From Sphingomonas sp. (GTDB taxonomy: Bacteria > Pseudomonadota > Alphaproteobacteria > Sphingomonadales > Sphingomonadaceae), in assembly GCF_029239295.1 (NCBI RefSeq), contig NZ_JAQZBC010000014.1, positions 18,930 through 82,929 of the forward strand: a DNA stretch of 64,000 bases, written 5' to 3'. Under the pieces are notes generated by a model. The model did not search any database and was not told where the DNA came from. It saw only the letters and a list, made by a program, of their open reading frames with translations. Of this stretch, positions 46,614 through 55,272 are shown in pieces. Position 1 is the stretch's first letter. Every line of letters starts with the position of its first letter. A program made the position numbers and the translations under genes.

Positions 46614-46934
46614 TCAGCGTTTTGGGCTGCCGATCGGAACGCGGAGGCGGATCATCGCTCGGTTGATCGGCGCGCCTTGCGCATCGGCAGCCTGCTCGGC
46701 CTCCACCGCCACCGTACCGACCCCTTTCAGGGCGGTTTCGGCCTTTGGCGGAGCGCGTTCGGCCGTGTACCGATCAGGTATCGGCTTCAGCCGAAAAGCA
46801 TCGTCCGGCCGCGCACATACGATGATTTCTTCCCCCGGCTTTGCAGTCGGGCATGGCCGCTCCACCGGCGCTCTTACCACGGGCGACGGCGGTCCCGCGA
46901 CCGCCTGCACGGCAAACATCACCCAGGCGGCCAC
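46614..46934 (-). CDS. Hypothetical secreted protein
   Basis: 106 aa with a short hydrophobic start (AAWVMFAVQAVAGP). A conserved-looking CPTAKPGEEIIVCARPDD motif with two Cys follows, then FRLKPIPDRY, seen in short sphingomonad secreted proteins. Upstream of smpB on the same strand with a 48-nt gap. Function unknown. Confidence 0.6.
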   Translation of the reverse strand: MAAWVMFAVQAVAGPPSPVVRAPVERPCPTAKPGEEIIVCARPDDAFRLKPIPDRYTAERAPPKAETALKGVGTVAVEAEQAADAQGAPINRAMIRLRVPIGSPKR

Positions 46935-47031
46935 CGCTTTCTCCCCTGATCCGGGCGGATCGTGCCGGGAGAATGCGGCCGGAATAAGAGGCGCCGAGAA
47001 CCACCTCCGCTATGGTGCGATCAGCGCTGTG

Positions 47032-47907
47032 TCAGAGGAGGCCGGCGCGCTTCAGCCCGGCGTCCACCGCGGCGCGGCTCGCCTCGTTGGGCCAGGTCAT
47101 CGGCAGGCGAATGCCTTGCGGAAAATCGGGCCGCACCCGCGTCATGGCATATTTCACCGGCCCCGGAGAGGCATCGGTGAACAGCGACGTATGCAGCGCA
47201 AACAGTTGGTCGTGGAGCGCGAGCGCCGCAGTTCCGGTCCCCGCTGCCTGGAATTCCGCGCACAGGCGCGGCGCGACATTGGCGGTAACCGAAATGCACC
47301 CCACCCCGCCCATCGCATTGAAGGCAAGCGCGAGATCATCGTTGCCCGACAACTGGCAGAAGCCGTCCCCCAGCGCCGCCCGATGCTGCGACACCCGCTG
47401 GAGCACGCCCGACGCGTCCTTCACGCCAACGAACACCTTCGGAAACGCCTCGACGATGCGGATCAGCGTTTCGGGCTGGATGTCGGTCACGGTACGCGCC
47501 GGGACGTTGTAGAGCACGATAGGCAATGCCGACTGCGGCGCGAGTGCGGCGAAATGCTGGAAGATGCCGTCCTGCGACGGGCGGTTGTAATAGGGCGGCA
47601 CCATCAGCGCAGCGTCAGCCCCTGCCTCCTTCGCCGCCGCGATGTTTGCCGCCGCCACCCGCGTGTCGTTTGAGCCGGCGCCAGCGATCACCGGCACGCG
47701 GCCACGCACCTGATCGGCGCAGACCTTCACGATCGCGAAATGTTCGTCCTTGGTCAGCGTAGCCGCCTCCCCCGTCGTTCCGCACGGGACAAGCGCTTTG
47801 GAGCCTTCGCTGATCTGCCATTCGATCAGCTCGCGGTAGGCAGACTCGACGAACCGGCCGTCGGCGTCGAACGGCGTGACGAGCGCCGGAATCGATCCGG
47901 AAAACAT
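47032..47907 (-). CDS. dapA: DapA, 4-hydroxy-tetrahydrodipicolinate synthase
   Basis: 291 aa first committed enzyme of lysine/DAP synthesis. Contains CGTTGEAATLT, PVIAGAGSNDT, VPPYYNRPSQDG, LYNVPART and the Schiff-base Lys in VGVKDASG. The ATG at 47907 has CAGGAG 8 nt upstream. Divergent from the lytic transglycosylase, so both cell-wall genes share a 76-bp promoter region. Confidence 0.95.
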   Translation of the reverse strand: MFSGSIPALVTPFDADGRFVESAYRELIEWQISEGSKALVPCGTTGEAATLTKDEHFAIVKVCADQVRGRVPVIAGAGSNDTRVAAANIAAAKEAGADAALMVPPYYNRPSQDGIFQHFAALAPQSALPIVLYNVPARTVTDIQPETLIRIVEAFPKVFVGVKDASGVLQRVSQHRAALGDGFCQLSGNDDLALAFNAMGGVGCISVTANVAPRLCAEFQAAGTGTAALALHDQLFALHTSLFTDASPGPVKYAMTRVRPDFPQGIRLPMTWPNEASRAAVDAGLKRAGLL

Positions 47908-47983
47908 GACTTGCTCCTGAAACGGGGTGTGGTGCGTTGGGTCGTTCAGGACAGATACGGGTAGCCCGGCTATTCTGTCCATA

Positions 47984-50002
47984 ATGGTGACTGGTTTGAG
48001 GGCAGGGGCATTGATCGCACTGGGAATGGGTTTGGGAGCGGCATTGCTTGTCGCTCAGGGACAGGACGATGCCGCGCGTACGCGAGCGGCCAACGCATTG
48101 GCGCAGTCGCGGCCTGCCGCCATGGCGCAGGTGACCAACAACGGGGATCTCGCCGCCGCGCTGGCGCAATGGCGCGCGCTGCAGCAGACCGACGGGCTAC
48201 CGTTCGACAGCTACGCCGGCTTCGTCATGGCGCATCCCGGCTGGCCGAACGAGGCCGCCAATCGCCGCGCGGCTGAACGGCAGGCGGGCACCGGCTATGC
48301 CTCGCCGGCGAATGTCGTCGCGTTCTTCCGCCGTTATCCGCCGCTGACCGCCGCGGGAGCGGTCGCATATGCCAAGGCGCTGCAGGCAACCGGCGCTACG
48401 GGCGAGGCGGCGGAGGCCGCGCGCAATGCCTGGCGCCGTGGTGCGCTGACGCCGACCGACGAATCCACCATCCTGACCAGCTTTGCCGGCGCGCTGCGTC
48501 CCGATGATCATGACGCGCGGATGGACGCGCTATTGTGGCAGGGATCGACCAGCATCGCTGCGCGCCAGGTCGCATTCACCTCCCCTGCCCGCCGCTCGCT
48601 GTTCGAAGCGCGGCTGGCGTTCCGAACCAAGGCGGAAAATGCCTCGGCGCTGGCTGCGGCGAATGATGCGGCGGGCGCATCGGATGCCGGCTATATCGCC
48701 GACAAGGCAGTGTGGCTGCGCAACAGCGGGGCGAGCGCCAGCGCCCGATCCTGGCTGGCACGCACCCGGCGGCCTGGTGTCGCGCTGCCGGGGAATGTCG
48801 AAAAATTTTATGAGGTGCTGCTGACCAACGCGCGCGCCGCGGCGGCGGACGGCCAGTATCAGCTCGCCTATGACATCGCGCGACAGGTGGACGATGCCTA
48901 TCCCGCGGGCACCGACGTGTCGAAGAAGCCCTATGGCGAGCGTGACGACTATACCAGCCTCGTCTGGCTGGCCGGTCAGACGGCGCTGAAGCAGCTCAAC
49001 CGCCCGGCCGATGCGATGACGATGTTCGATCGCTATGGCCGTGGCAGCCAGTCACCGCAGACCCGCGCCAAGGGGTTCTATTGGGCGGGCCGCGCGGCCG
49101 AGGCTGCTGGGCGTACGAGCGACGCCAGTGCGTTCTTCAACCGCGCCGCGGGCTACCGTGACCAATTCTACGGCCAACTAGCGCTGGAGCACCTCCGCCG
49201 ACCGCTAACCGCGCCGCGTGACGTGGCGACCCCGGCCATCGACCCCGCTGCGCGCCAGGCGTTCTTCAATCGCGAGACGGTTCGCGCGGCGCAGTTCTTG
49301 GGCTCCATCGGGCAGTACCAGGATCAGACTGCCTTTGTCCGCACCATCGCCGCGGACGTGGAAAGCGATGCCGAGCATTTCCTGGCAGAAGAACTGTCGC
49401 GCTCGATCCGCCGTCCTGATCTGGCAGTAATCGTCGGGCGAAAGGCGATGCAGAACGACCAGACCGAATATAGCGCCATTGCCTTCCCGACCGTGTCCGT
49501 ACCCTCGGGCTATGACAGCCAGTGGACGATGATCCACGCCATTGCGCGGCAGGAAAGCCAGTTCGATCGCGCTGCGATCTCATCGGCCGGCGCGCGCGGG
49601 CTGATGCAGTTGATGCCGGGCACTGCGCGTGAGCAGGCGGGCAAGATGGGCCTGCCCTATGACGCCGGCCGGTTGCTGACCGACACGGGCTACAACACGC
49701 AGCTGGGCTCCAGCTACTTCCAGCGGATCTTCGGCATCTACGGCAGCTATCCGCTCGCGGTCGCCGCCTATAATGCCGGGCCGGGCAACGTGAACAAATG
49801 GCTGCGCGCCAATGGCGATCCGCGCACCGGCGCCATCGACATGGTCGAATGGATCGAGGCGATCCCTTATTCAGAGACGCGTAATTACGTGCAGCGTGTA
49901 CTGGAAAACGCCGTTGTCTATGACCTGATGAACCCGCCGCGCGCAAAAAGCCGCGGCCCGGCCAACCTGAGCTGGTATCTCGGCCGCAATCGTACGGGCT
50001 GA
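47984..50002 (+). CDS. Soluble lytic transglycosylase (Slt70-like)
   Basis: 672 aa. A signal sequence (about 1-25), a long alpha-superhelical region with TPR-like repeats, and a C-terminal SLT domain with catalytic Glu in IARQESQFDRAAISSAGARG followed by LMQLMPGTA and AAYNAGPGNVNKW. Cleaves peptidoglycan to 1,6-anhydro products. The ATG at 47984 lacks a ribosome site but follows a TATTCT box by 7 nt, so the mRNA may be leaderless. Confidence 0.88.
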   Translation: MVTGLRAGALIALGMGLGAALLVAQGQDDAARTRAANALAQSRPAAMAQVTNNGDLAAALAQWRALQQTDGLPFDSYAGFVMAHPGWPNEAANRRAAERQAGTGYASPANVVAFFRRYPPLTAAGAVAYAKALQATGATGEAAEAARNAWRRGALTPTDESTILTSFAGALRPDDHDARMDALLWQGSTSIAARQVAFTSPARRSLFEARLAFRTKAENASALAAANDAAGASDAGYIADKAVWLRNSGASASARSWLARTRRPGVALPGNVEKFYEVLLTNARAAAADGQYQLAYDIARQVDDAYPAGTDVSKKPYGERDDYTSLVWLAGQTALKQLNRPADAMTMFDRYGRGSQSPQTRAKGFYWAGRAAEAAGRTSDASAFFNRAAGYRDQFYGQLALEHLRRPLTAPRDVATPAIDPAARQAFFNRETVRAAQFLGSIGQYQDQTAFVRTIAADVESDAEHFLAEELSRSIRRPDLAVIVGRKAMQNDQTEYSAIAFPTVSVPSGYDSQWTMIHAIARQESQFDRAAISSAGARGLMQLMPGTAREQAGKMGLPYDAGRLLTDTGYNTQLGSSYFQRIFGIYGSYPLAVAAYNAGPGNVNKWLRANGDPRTGAIDMVEWIEAIPYSETRNYVQRVLENAVVYDLMNPPRAKSRGPANLSWYLGRNRTG

Positions 50003-50007
50003 GTTCT

Positions 50008-50043
50008 CGCGACCTTCCTGTTCCTGGGGACGGGAAGGTCGCG
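50008..50043 (+). terminator. Stem-loop after lytic transglycosylase
   Basis: CGCGACCTTCC pairs perfectly with GGAAGGTCGCG (11 bp, 14-nt loop) just past the stop codon. No T-run, so only a candidate terminator. Confidence 0.5.
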
Positions 50044-50073
50044 GATCCGGCGCGGCTTGGCTAAGACGCGCTC

Positions 50074-50556
50074 ATGGACCGCCCGAACTACATTACCCCT
50101 GCCGGCTATGCGACGTTGCGCGCCGAATATGAGCAGCTGTTCGCCACCGAGCGGCCGGCGCTGGTCGAAACGATCGCTTGGGCAGCGGGCAACGGCGACC
50201 GTTCGGAAAACGGCGACTATATCTACGGTCGCAAGCGGCTGCGCGAGATCGATCGACGGCTGGGCTTCCTGTCGCGCCGGATGAAGGCGGCCAAGGTGGT
50301 CGATCCCGCGCAGGCGCCGGATCGCAGCCGCGTCTTTTTCGGCGCCAGCGTCACCATCGCTGACGAGGATGACAATCAGCGCGCGCTGACGCTCGTCGGC
50401 GACGACGAAACCGACGCCGGCAAGGGGCTGATCGGCTGGAACGCGCCGCTCGCCCGTGCGCTACGCGGTGCCGCGGTCGGGGATCTGCGCCGGGTCACGC
50501 TGCCTGCCGGCGAGAAGGAATATGAAGTGATCGCCATCACTTATCCCCCCGCCTGA
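50074..50556 (+). CDS. greB: GreB, transcript cleavage factor
   Basis: 160 aa. The coiled-coil tip holds the acidic GDRSENGDYIYGRKRLREID motif and the C-terminal domain has VFFGASVTI and APLARALRGAAVGD. The AWAAGNGDRSEN and RKRLREIDRR pattern marks GreB rather than GreA. Rescues arrested RNA polymerase. Confidence 0.93.
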   Translation: MDRPNYITPAGYATLRAEYEQLFATERPALVETIAWAAGNGDRSENGDYIYGRKRLREIDRRLGFLSRRMKAAKVVDPAQAPDRSRVFFGASVTIADEDDNQRALTLVGDDETDAGKGLIGWNAPLARALRGAAVGDLRRVTLPAGEKEYEVIAITYPPA

Positions 50557-50606
50557 CGAAACCATGCCAACGGCCCCTTCGTGCTTTCCGCAGAAGGAGA
50601 GTGACG

Positions 50607-50846
50607 ATGGCAGAGAATCCCCGCACCACCAGCGCCCGCGATCATGACGACAAGGATCTGATCGAGGGCATGATCCCCGCCGGCGACGCGCAGGCCGGCA
50701 CCTCCGGCGGCGCGCTCGCGCGCGATCTCGGCTCGCGCGCCGATCTGAAGCAGGTCGACGACCCGGAGGGGACGACACCGCTGACCAAGCAGGCGGACAT
50801 TGACGCCAATCAGGCGTTCCCCAGTTCGCGGCGGCGCGACGGCTGA
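50607..50846 (+). CDS. Small hydrophilic hypothetical protein
   Basis: 79 aa, acidic and Gly/Ala-rich with no predicted membrane part (DAQAGTSGGALARDLGSRAD). GGAG lies 7 nt before the ATG at 50607. Sits between greB and the NYN gene on the same strand. Probably disordered; function unknown. Confidence 0.6.
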   Translation: MAENPRTTSARDHDDKDLIEGMIPAGDAQAGTSGGALARDLGSRADLKQVDDPEGTTPLTKQADIDANQAFPSSRRRDG

Positions 50847-50904
50847 TCGGCGTGCCGTTGCTGATCGAAACGGCGGCTGATTGACGCGGGAAGTTCGAGC
50901 GCCG

Positions 50905-51768
50905 ATGGATTTGCCCATGGCGAACGATGACACCCCTACCCGCAACATCGCCCTGCTGATCGATGCGGACAATGCCAGCTGGCACGCGATTGACCCGGTG
51001 CTGACCGTCCTTGCCGAACTGGGGACGGTCAACATCCGCCGTGTCTATGGCAATTGGTCGAAGCCGGCGCTGAGCGGCTGGCGCGAGATGACGATCAAGC
51101 ACGGGATCGAGCCGCAGCAGCAGTTCGACATCACCAAGGGCAAGAACGCTACCGACATGAAGATGACCATCGACGCGATGGACCTGCTGTTTCGCGGGCG
51201 TGTCGAGGGGTTTGGCATCATGTCGTCCGATTCGGACTTCATGCCGCTGGCCACTCGGCTCCGGCAGGATGGCCTGCCGGTCTATGGCTTCGGTCAGGGC
51301 AAGACCCCGGAGGGCTTCAAGCGCGCATGCACCCGCTTCATCGATGTCGACAAGCTGATGGCGGCCGAAGAAGATGCGCCGACGCGAGCGCCGATGCCCG
51401 TTGCGCCGGCCAAGGAACCACAGCCACCCACGACAGCCGGTAAGGAACCAGCGCAGCCCGCGCCTGCTGCTGCCCCAACAGATGTCGGCACACCAGAAGT
51501 CACCGCCGCGGAGCCTGCCACGTCGCAGGGCCAGGCGCGGATCGATGACGAACTGGTGAAGCTGCTGATCGATGCCTATTCCGCGGTGAAGCGCGACGAA
51601 AAGGGCTTCGTCAGCCTGTCCGCCATGGGGCAGCTTGCCGCCAATCGATCGAGCTTCGACGTGCGCAACTATGGCTACAAGCGCCTGTCGGACCTGATCG
51701 CCGCCGTCCCCAATTTCCAGACCGAGCGGCGCGAGGATGGCCGCGTTTTCGTGCGAAGGTTGCGTTGA
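50905..51768 (+). CDS. NYN-domain predicted RNase with C-terminal OST-HTH/LOTUS domain
   Basis: About 287 aa. The N-terminal NYN (PIN-like) nuclease has IALLIDADNAS, TDMKMTIDAMDLL and GIMSSDSDFMPLATRLR, giving the acidic metal site. A Pro/Ala-rich linker (about 155-200) leads to a C-terminal LOTUS/OST-HTH RNA-binding module (FVSLSAMGQLAANRSSFDVR, NYGYKRLSDLIAA). Such MARF1-like proteins probably cut RNA. The start is uncertain (50905 or 50917). The stop TGA overlaps the next ATG, so it is coupled to an M28 peptidase. Confidence 0.82.
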   Translation: MDLPMANDDTPTRNIALLIDADNASWHAIDPVLTVLAELGTVNIRRVYGNWSKPALSGWREMTIKHGIEPQQQFDITKGKNATDMKMTIDAMDLLFRGRVEGFGIMSSDSDFMPLATRLRQDGLPVYGFGQGKTPEGFKRACTRFIDVDKLMAAEEDAPTRAPMPVAPAKEPQPPTTAGKEPAQPAPAAAPTDVGTPEVTAAEPATSQGQARIDDELVKLLIDAYSAVKRDEKGFVSLSAMGQLAANRSSFDVRNYGYKRLSDLIAAVPNFQTERREDGRVFVRRLR

Positions 51769-53396
51769 TGAAGAACAAGACGATTGCCTATCTCCTCCCG
51801 CTGATCGCCATTGCGGCCACCGAACCGCCCAAGACTGACCCCGCCAAGCTTTCCGAGATGACCAAGGTGCTCGCCTCCGATGAATTCGGCGGCCGCGCAC
51901 CGGGGACGCAGGGCGAAAAGAAGACCATCGACTGGTCGATCGCACGCTTCAAGGCGCTGGGGCTTGAGCCCGGCGGACCGGACGGCGCGTGGACGCAAAA
52001 GGTGCCGCTGATCCACACTCGGCTGGGCGATGGTCCCGTCAGCTTCGGCGCGACCAGCCTGAAGCAGGGCACCGACGTCGCACTCACCACCGTTCGACCC
52101 GACGCGGCCGTCGCGATCGAAAACGTACCGCTCGTCTTCGTCGGCTATGGCGTCAGCGCGCCCGAAGCGAAGTGGGATGATTTCAAGGGCGTGGACCTGA
52201 AGGGCAAGGTCGCCGTCTTTCTGGTCAACGATCCCGATTTCGAAGCAGTCGCAGGCGAGGACGCCAAGGGTCGCTTCGGTGACAAGCGGATGACCTATTA
52301 TGGCCGTTGGACCTACAAGTACGAGGAAGCGGCACGACGCGGCGCGATCGGCGCGCTGATCATCCATGACACCGCAGGTGCCGGTTATCCGTGGTCGACG
52401 GCGAACGCCTCCAACGGCGAGAATTACGACATCGTTCGTGGCCCCGAGGATCCGCGCATTGCGCTTCAGGGCTGGCTGTCGGGCGACGCGGCAACCCGCG
52501 TCTTCGCTGCCGAGGGCCTCGATCTCGCGGCGCTGCGCAAGCAGGCACGCTCCGCCGCCTTCCGTCCGGTGACGATGAAGGCGCGATTCACCGCGAAGCT
52601 GCCCGTCAACGTCGAGCGGATCGAAAGCGCCAATGTCATCGCCAAGATTCCGGGCACGGTGAAGCCGGACGAGACGGTGCAGTTTGCCGCGCATTGGGAT
52701 GCCTATGGCGAGGGCCCGCCCGACGCGCAGGGCCGCACGATCCGCCCCGGCGCGAACGACGACGCGCTCGGCGTCGCTGGCGTGATGGAGCTTGCCCGCC
52801 TGTTCAAGGCCGGCCCGGCGCCCGACCGCACGCTCGTTTTCGCGCTGTGGACCGCCGAGGAACGCGGCCTCTTGGGCTCCGAATGGTATGCCACCCGGCC
52901 CACCGCACCGCTGGAAAAGACCGTCGCAAACCTGACGTTAGACATCCTGCAGACCGCGGGCGAGGCGAAGGACGTGATCCTCGTCGGCGCTGGCCAATCC
53001 TCGCTCGAGGACCTGCTGACCGAAGCAGCCCGCGCGCAGAATCGCGTCGTTACGCCAGAGGAAGCCAGCGAACGCGGCCTCTTCTACCGCGCGGATCATT
53101 TCTCCGTTGTCCGCCGCGGCGTGCCGGCGCTTCAGCTGATGGCGCTCGGCGGCGCCAGCGACATGCGTGTCGGCGGGCGCGAGGCGGGGCAGAAGTGGCT
53201 CGACGGCTATATGGCCTGCTACCACAAGACCTGTGACGCCTGGGCGCCGGACTGGAACTTCACCGGTGCGGCGCAGGATGTCGATCTGTTCTACGCGATG
53301 GGCCAGCGGCTTTCGAAGGCGGGCGTCTGGCCCGAATGGCGGCCGGCTTCCGAATTCCGCGCGATCCGCGCCAAGAGCGCCGATCAGCGCCGATAA
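51768..53396 (+). CDS. M28-family metallopeptidase
   Basis: 542 aa with a signal peptide (about 1-18). Zinc ligands are visible in QFAAHWDAYGEG (His, Asp), GANDDALGVAG (Asp), LWTAEERGLLGSEWYA (Glu-Glu) and YRADHFSVVRRGVPAL. A PA-type insert lies at about 120-230. Secreted aminopeptidase. It starts by the TGATG overlap with the NYN gene, with GAAGG 8 nt upstream, and a strong terminator follows. Confidence 0.87.
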   Translation: MKNKTIAYLLPLIAIAATEPPKTDPAKLSEMTKVLASDEFGGRAPGTQGEKKTIDWSIARFKALGLEPGGPDGAWTQKVPLIHTRLGDGPVSFGATSLKQGTDVALTTVRPDAAVAIENVPLVFVGYGVSAPEAKWDDFKGVDLKGKVAVFLVNDPDFEAVAGEDAKGRFGDKRMTYYGRWTYKYEEAARRGAIGALIIHDTAGAGYPWSTANASNGENYDIVRGPEDPRIALQGWLSGDAATRVFAAEGLDLAALRKQARSAAFRPVTMKARFTAKLPVNVERIESANVIAKIPGTVKPDETVQFAAHWDAYGEGPPDAQGRTIRPGANDDALGVAGVMELARLFKAGPAPDRTLVFALWTAEERGLLGSEWYATRPTAPLEKTVANLTLDILQTAGEAKDVILVGAGQSSLEDLLTEAARAQNRVVTPEEASERGLFYRADHFSVVRRGVPALQLMALGGASDMRVGGREAGQKWLDGYMACYHKTCDAWAPDWNFTGAAQDVDLFYAMGQRLSKAGVWPEWRPASEFRAIRAKSADQRR

Positions 53397-53400
53397 TAAA

Positions 53401-53438
53401 AGGGCCCGCCGCGGCATTTGCCGGGCGGGCCTTTCCTT
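53401..53438 (+). terminator. Rho-independent terminator after M28 peptidase gene
   Basis: GGCCCGCC arm pairs with GGCGGGCC around a 13-16-nt loop, preceded by an A-run and followed by TTTCCTT. Bidirectional in principle, since ettA converges from the other side. Confidence 0.75.
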
Positions 53439-53486
53439 GATCCACCGTCACCCCGGACACAAAGCCTGGGTGACGATCACGTAGGA

Positions 53487-55166
53487 TCAGCGCGTCAGCT
53501 TCTTGTAGGCAAGCCGCGTCGGACGGTCGGCCGCATCGCCCATCCGGCGACGCTTGTCCTCCTCGTATGCCTCGAAGTTACCCTCGAACCATTCGACGTG
53601 GCTGTTGCCTTCAAATGCAAGAATGTGGGTGCACAGACGATCGAGGAAGAAGCGATCGTGGCTGATCACCACCGCGCAGCCGGCGAAGGTTTCCAGCGCT
53701 TCTTCCAGCGCGCGCAGCGTTTCGACGTCAAGGTCGTTGGTCGGTTCATCGAGCAGCAGGACGTTGCCGCCCTCCTTCAGCATCTTCGCCATGTGAACGC
53801 GGTTGCGCTCACCGCCCGATAGCTGACCGACCTTCTTCTGCTGGTCGGGCCCGCGGAAGTTGAACGCGCCGACATAGGCACGCGTCCCCATCTCCTGCTT
53901 GCCGAAGCGGAAGACCTCCAGCTCGTCGGATATTTCCTGCCAGACGTTCTTGTTGGGATCCAGATGGTCGCGGCTCTGGTCGACATAGCCCAGCTTCACC
54001 GTGGAGCCGACCTCGATCGTGCCGCCGTCGGGCTTCTCCTGTCCGGTGATCAGCTTGAACAGCGTCGATTTGCCGGCGCCGTTCGGGCCGATCACACCGA
54101 CGATCCCGCCCGGTGGCAGGTTGAAGTCGAGGTTCTCGAACAGCAATTTGTCGCCATAGGACTTGGTCAGCCCCTTGGCCTCGATGACCTTCCCGCCAAG
54201 CCGCTCGGGCAGCTGGATCAGAATCGCGGCCTTGCTGGCGACGCGGCTCTCCTGCTTCTCCATCAGCTCGTCGAAGGCCCGGATACGCGCCTTGGACTTG
54301 GTCTGGCGTGCCTTGGGGGTCTGCCGCATCCAGGCCAGCTCGTCGGCGATCGCCTTCTGCTTGCCCTGCTCCTCGCGCTCCTCCTGCTCGAGGCGCTTGG
54401 CTTTCTTCTCGAGATAGCCGGAGTAGTTGGATTCGTAGGTGTAATACCGACCGCGATCGAGCTCGAGCACCCAGTTCACGACATTGTCGAGGAAGTAGCG
54501 GTCGTGCGTCACCAGGATGACGTTGCCGGTATATTCCTTCAGGTAATTTTCCAGCCAGCTGACGCTTTCGGCGTCGAGGTGGTTGGTTGGCTCGTCGAGC
54601 AGCAGAATGTCCGGCTTCTCGAGCAGCAGGCGGACCAGCGCCACGCGGCGCTTCTCACCACCCGACAGGTTGGTCACCGGGCTGTCCGACGGCGGGCAGC
54701 GCATTGCCTCCATCGCCTGCTCCAGCTGCGAATCGAGGCTCCAGCCATCCGCGGCGTCGATCTTCGCCTGAAGCTCGCCCATCTCCTCCATCAGCGCGTC
54801 GAAGTCGGTATCGTCCTTCGGATCGCCCATCTCGGCAGAGATCGCGTTGAAGCGATCGACCATCGCCGCGATCGGCCCCGCGCCCAGACGAACGTTCTCG
54901 ATCACCGTCTTGTCGGGATCGAGCTGCGGCTCCTGCGGCAGATAGCCGACCTTGATCCCGTCGGCGGCCCAAGCCTCACCGGTGAATTCGGTATCGATCC
55001 CGCCCATGATCTTCATCAGCGTGGACTTGCCCGAGCCGTTCGGACCGATGATTGCGATCTTCGCACCCGGAATGAACTGCAGGCTGATATTGTTGAGCAC
55101 CGGCTTATTGGCGCCTGGGAAGGTCTTGGTCAGACCCTTCATGACGTAGGTATACTGGACGGCCAT
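53487..55166 (-). CDS. ettA: EttA, ABC-F translational throttle ATPase
   Basis: 559 aa with two ABC domains and no membrane part. Walker A: GPNGSGKSTL and GPNGAGKSTL; signatures LSGGEKRRVALVRLLL and LSGGERNRVHMAKML; Walker B LLLDEPTNHLD and LLLDEPTNDLD. The ARM insertion and the linker with WMRQTPKARQTKSKARI match EttA. Binds the ribosomal E site in response to ATP/ADP ratio. Divergent from the second M28 gene, where the long leader overlaps its start. Confidence 0.93.
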   Translation of the reverse strand: MAVQYTYVMKGLTKTFPGANKPVLNNISLQFIPGAKIAIIGPNGSGKSTLMKIMGGIDTEFTGEAWAADGIKVGYLPQEPQLDPDKTVIENVRLGAGPIAAMVDRFNAISAEMGDPKDDTDFDALMEEMGELQAKIDAADGWSLDSQLEQAMEAMRCPPSDSPVTNLSGGEKRRVALVRLLLEKPDILLLDEPTNHLDAESVSWLENYLKEYTGNVILVTHDRYFLDNVVNWVLELDRGRYYTYESNYSGYLEKKAKRLEQEEREEQGKQKAIADELAWMRQTPKARQTKSKARIRAFDELMEKQESRVASKAAILIQLPERLGGKVIEAKGLTKSYGDKLLFENLDFNLPPGGIVGVIGPNGAGKSTLFKLITGQEKPDGGTIEVGSTVKLGYVDQSRDHLDPNKNVWQEISDELEVFRFGKQEMGTRAYVGAFNFRGPDQQKKVGQLSGGERNRVHMAKMLKEGGNVLLLDEPTNDLDVETLRALEEALETFAGCAVVISHDRFFLDRLCTHILAFEGNSHVEWFEGNFEAYEEDKRRRMGDAADRPTRLAYKKLTR

Positions 55167-55272
55167 GGGTCGCCTGCTGCTCCGTAACTGGAATGGCTGG
55201 GATTATGGCGCGCATGTAATGCTGCGCAGGGCCGTTGGCAAACGAACCGCGGCGACTTACGCGAGGGGCATG

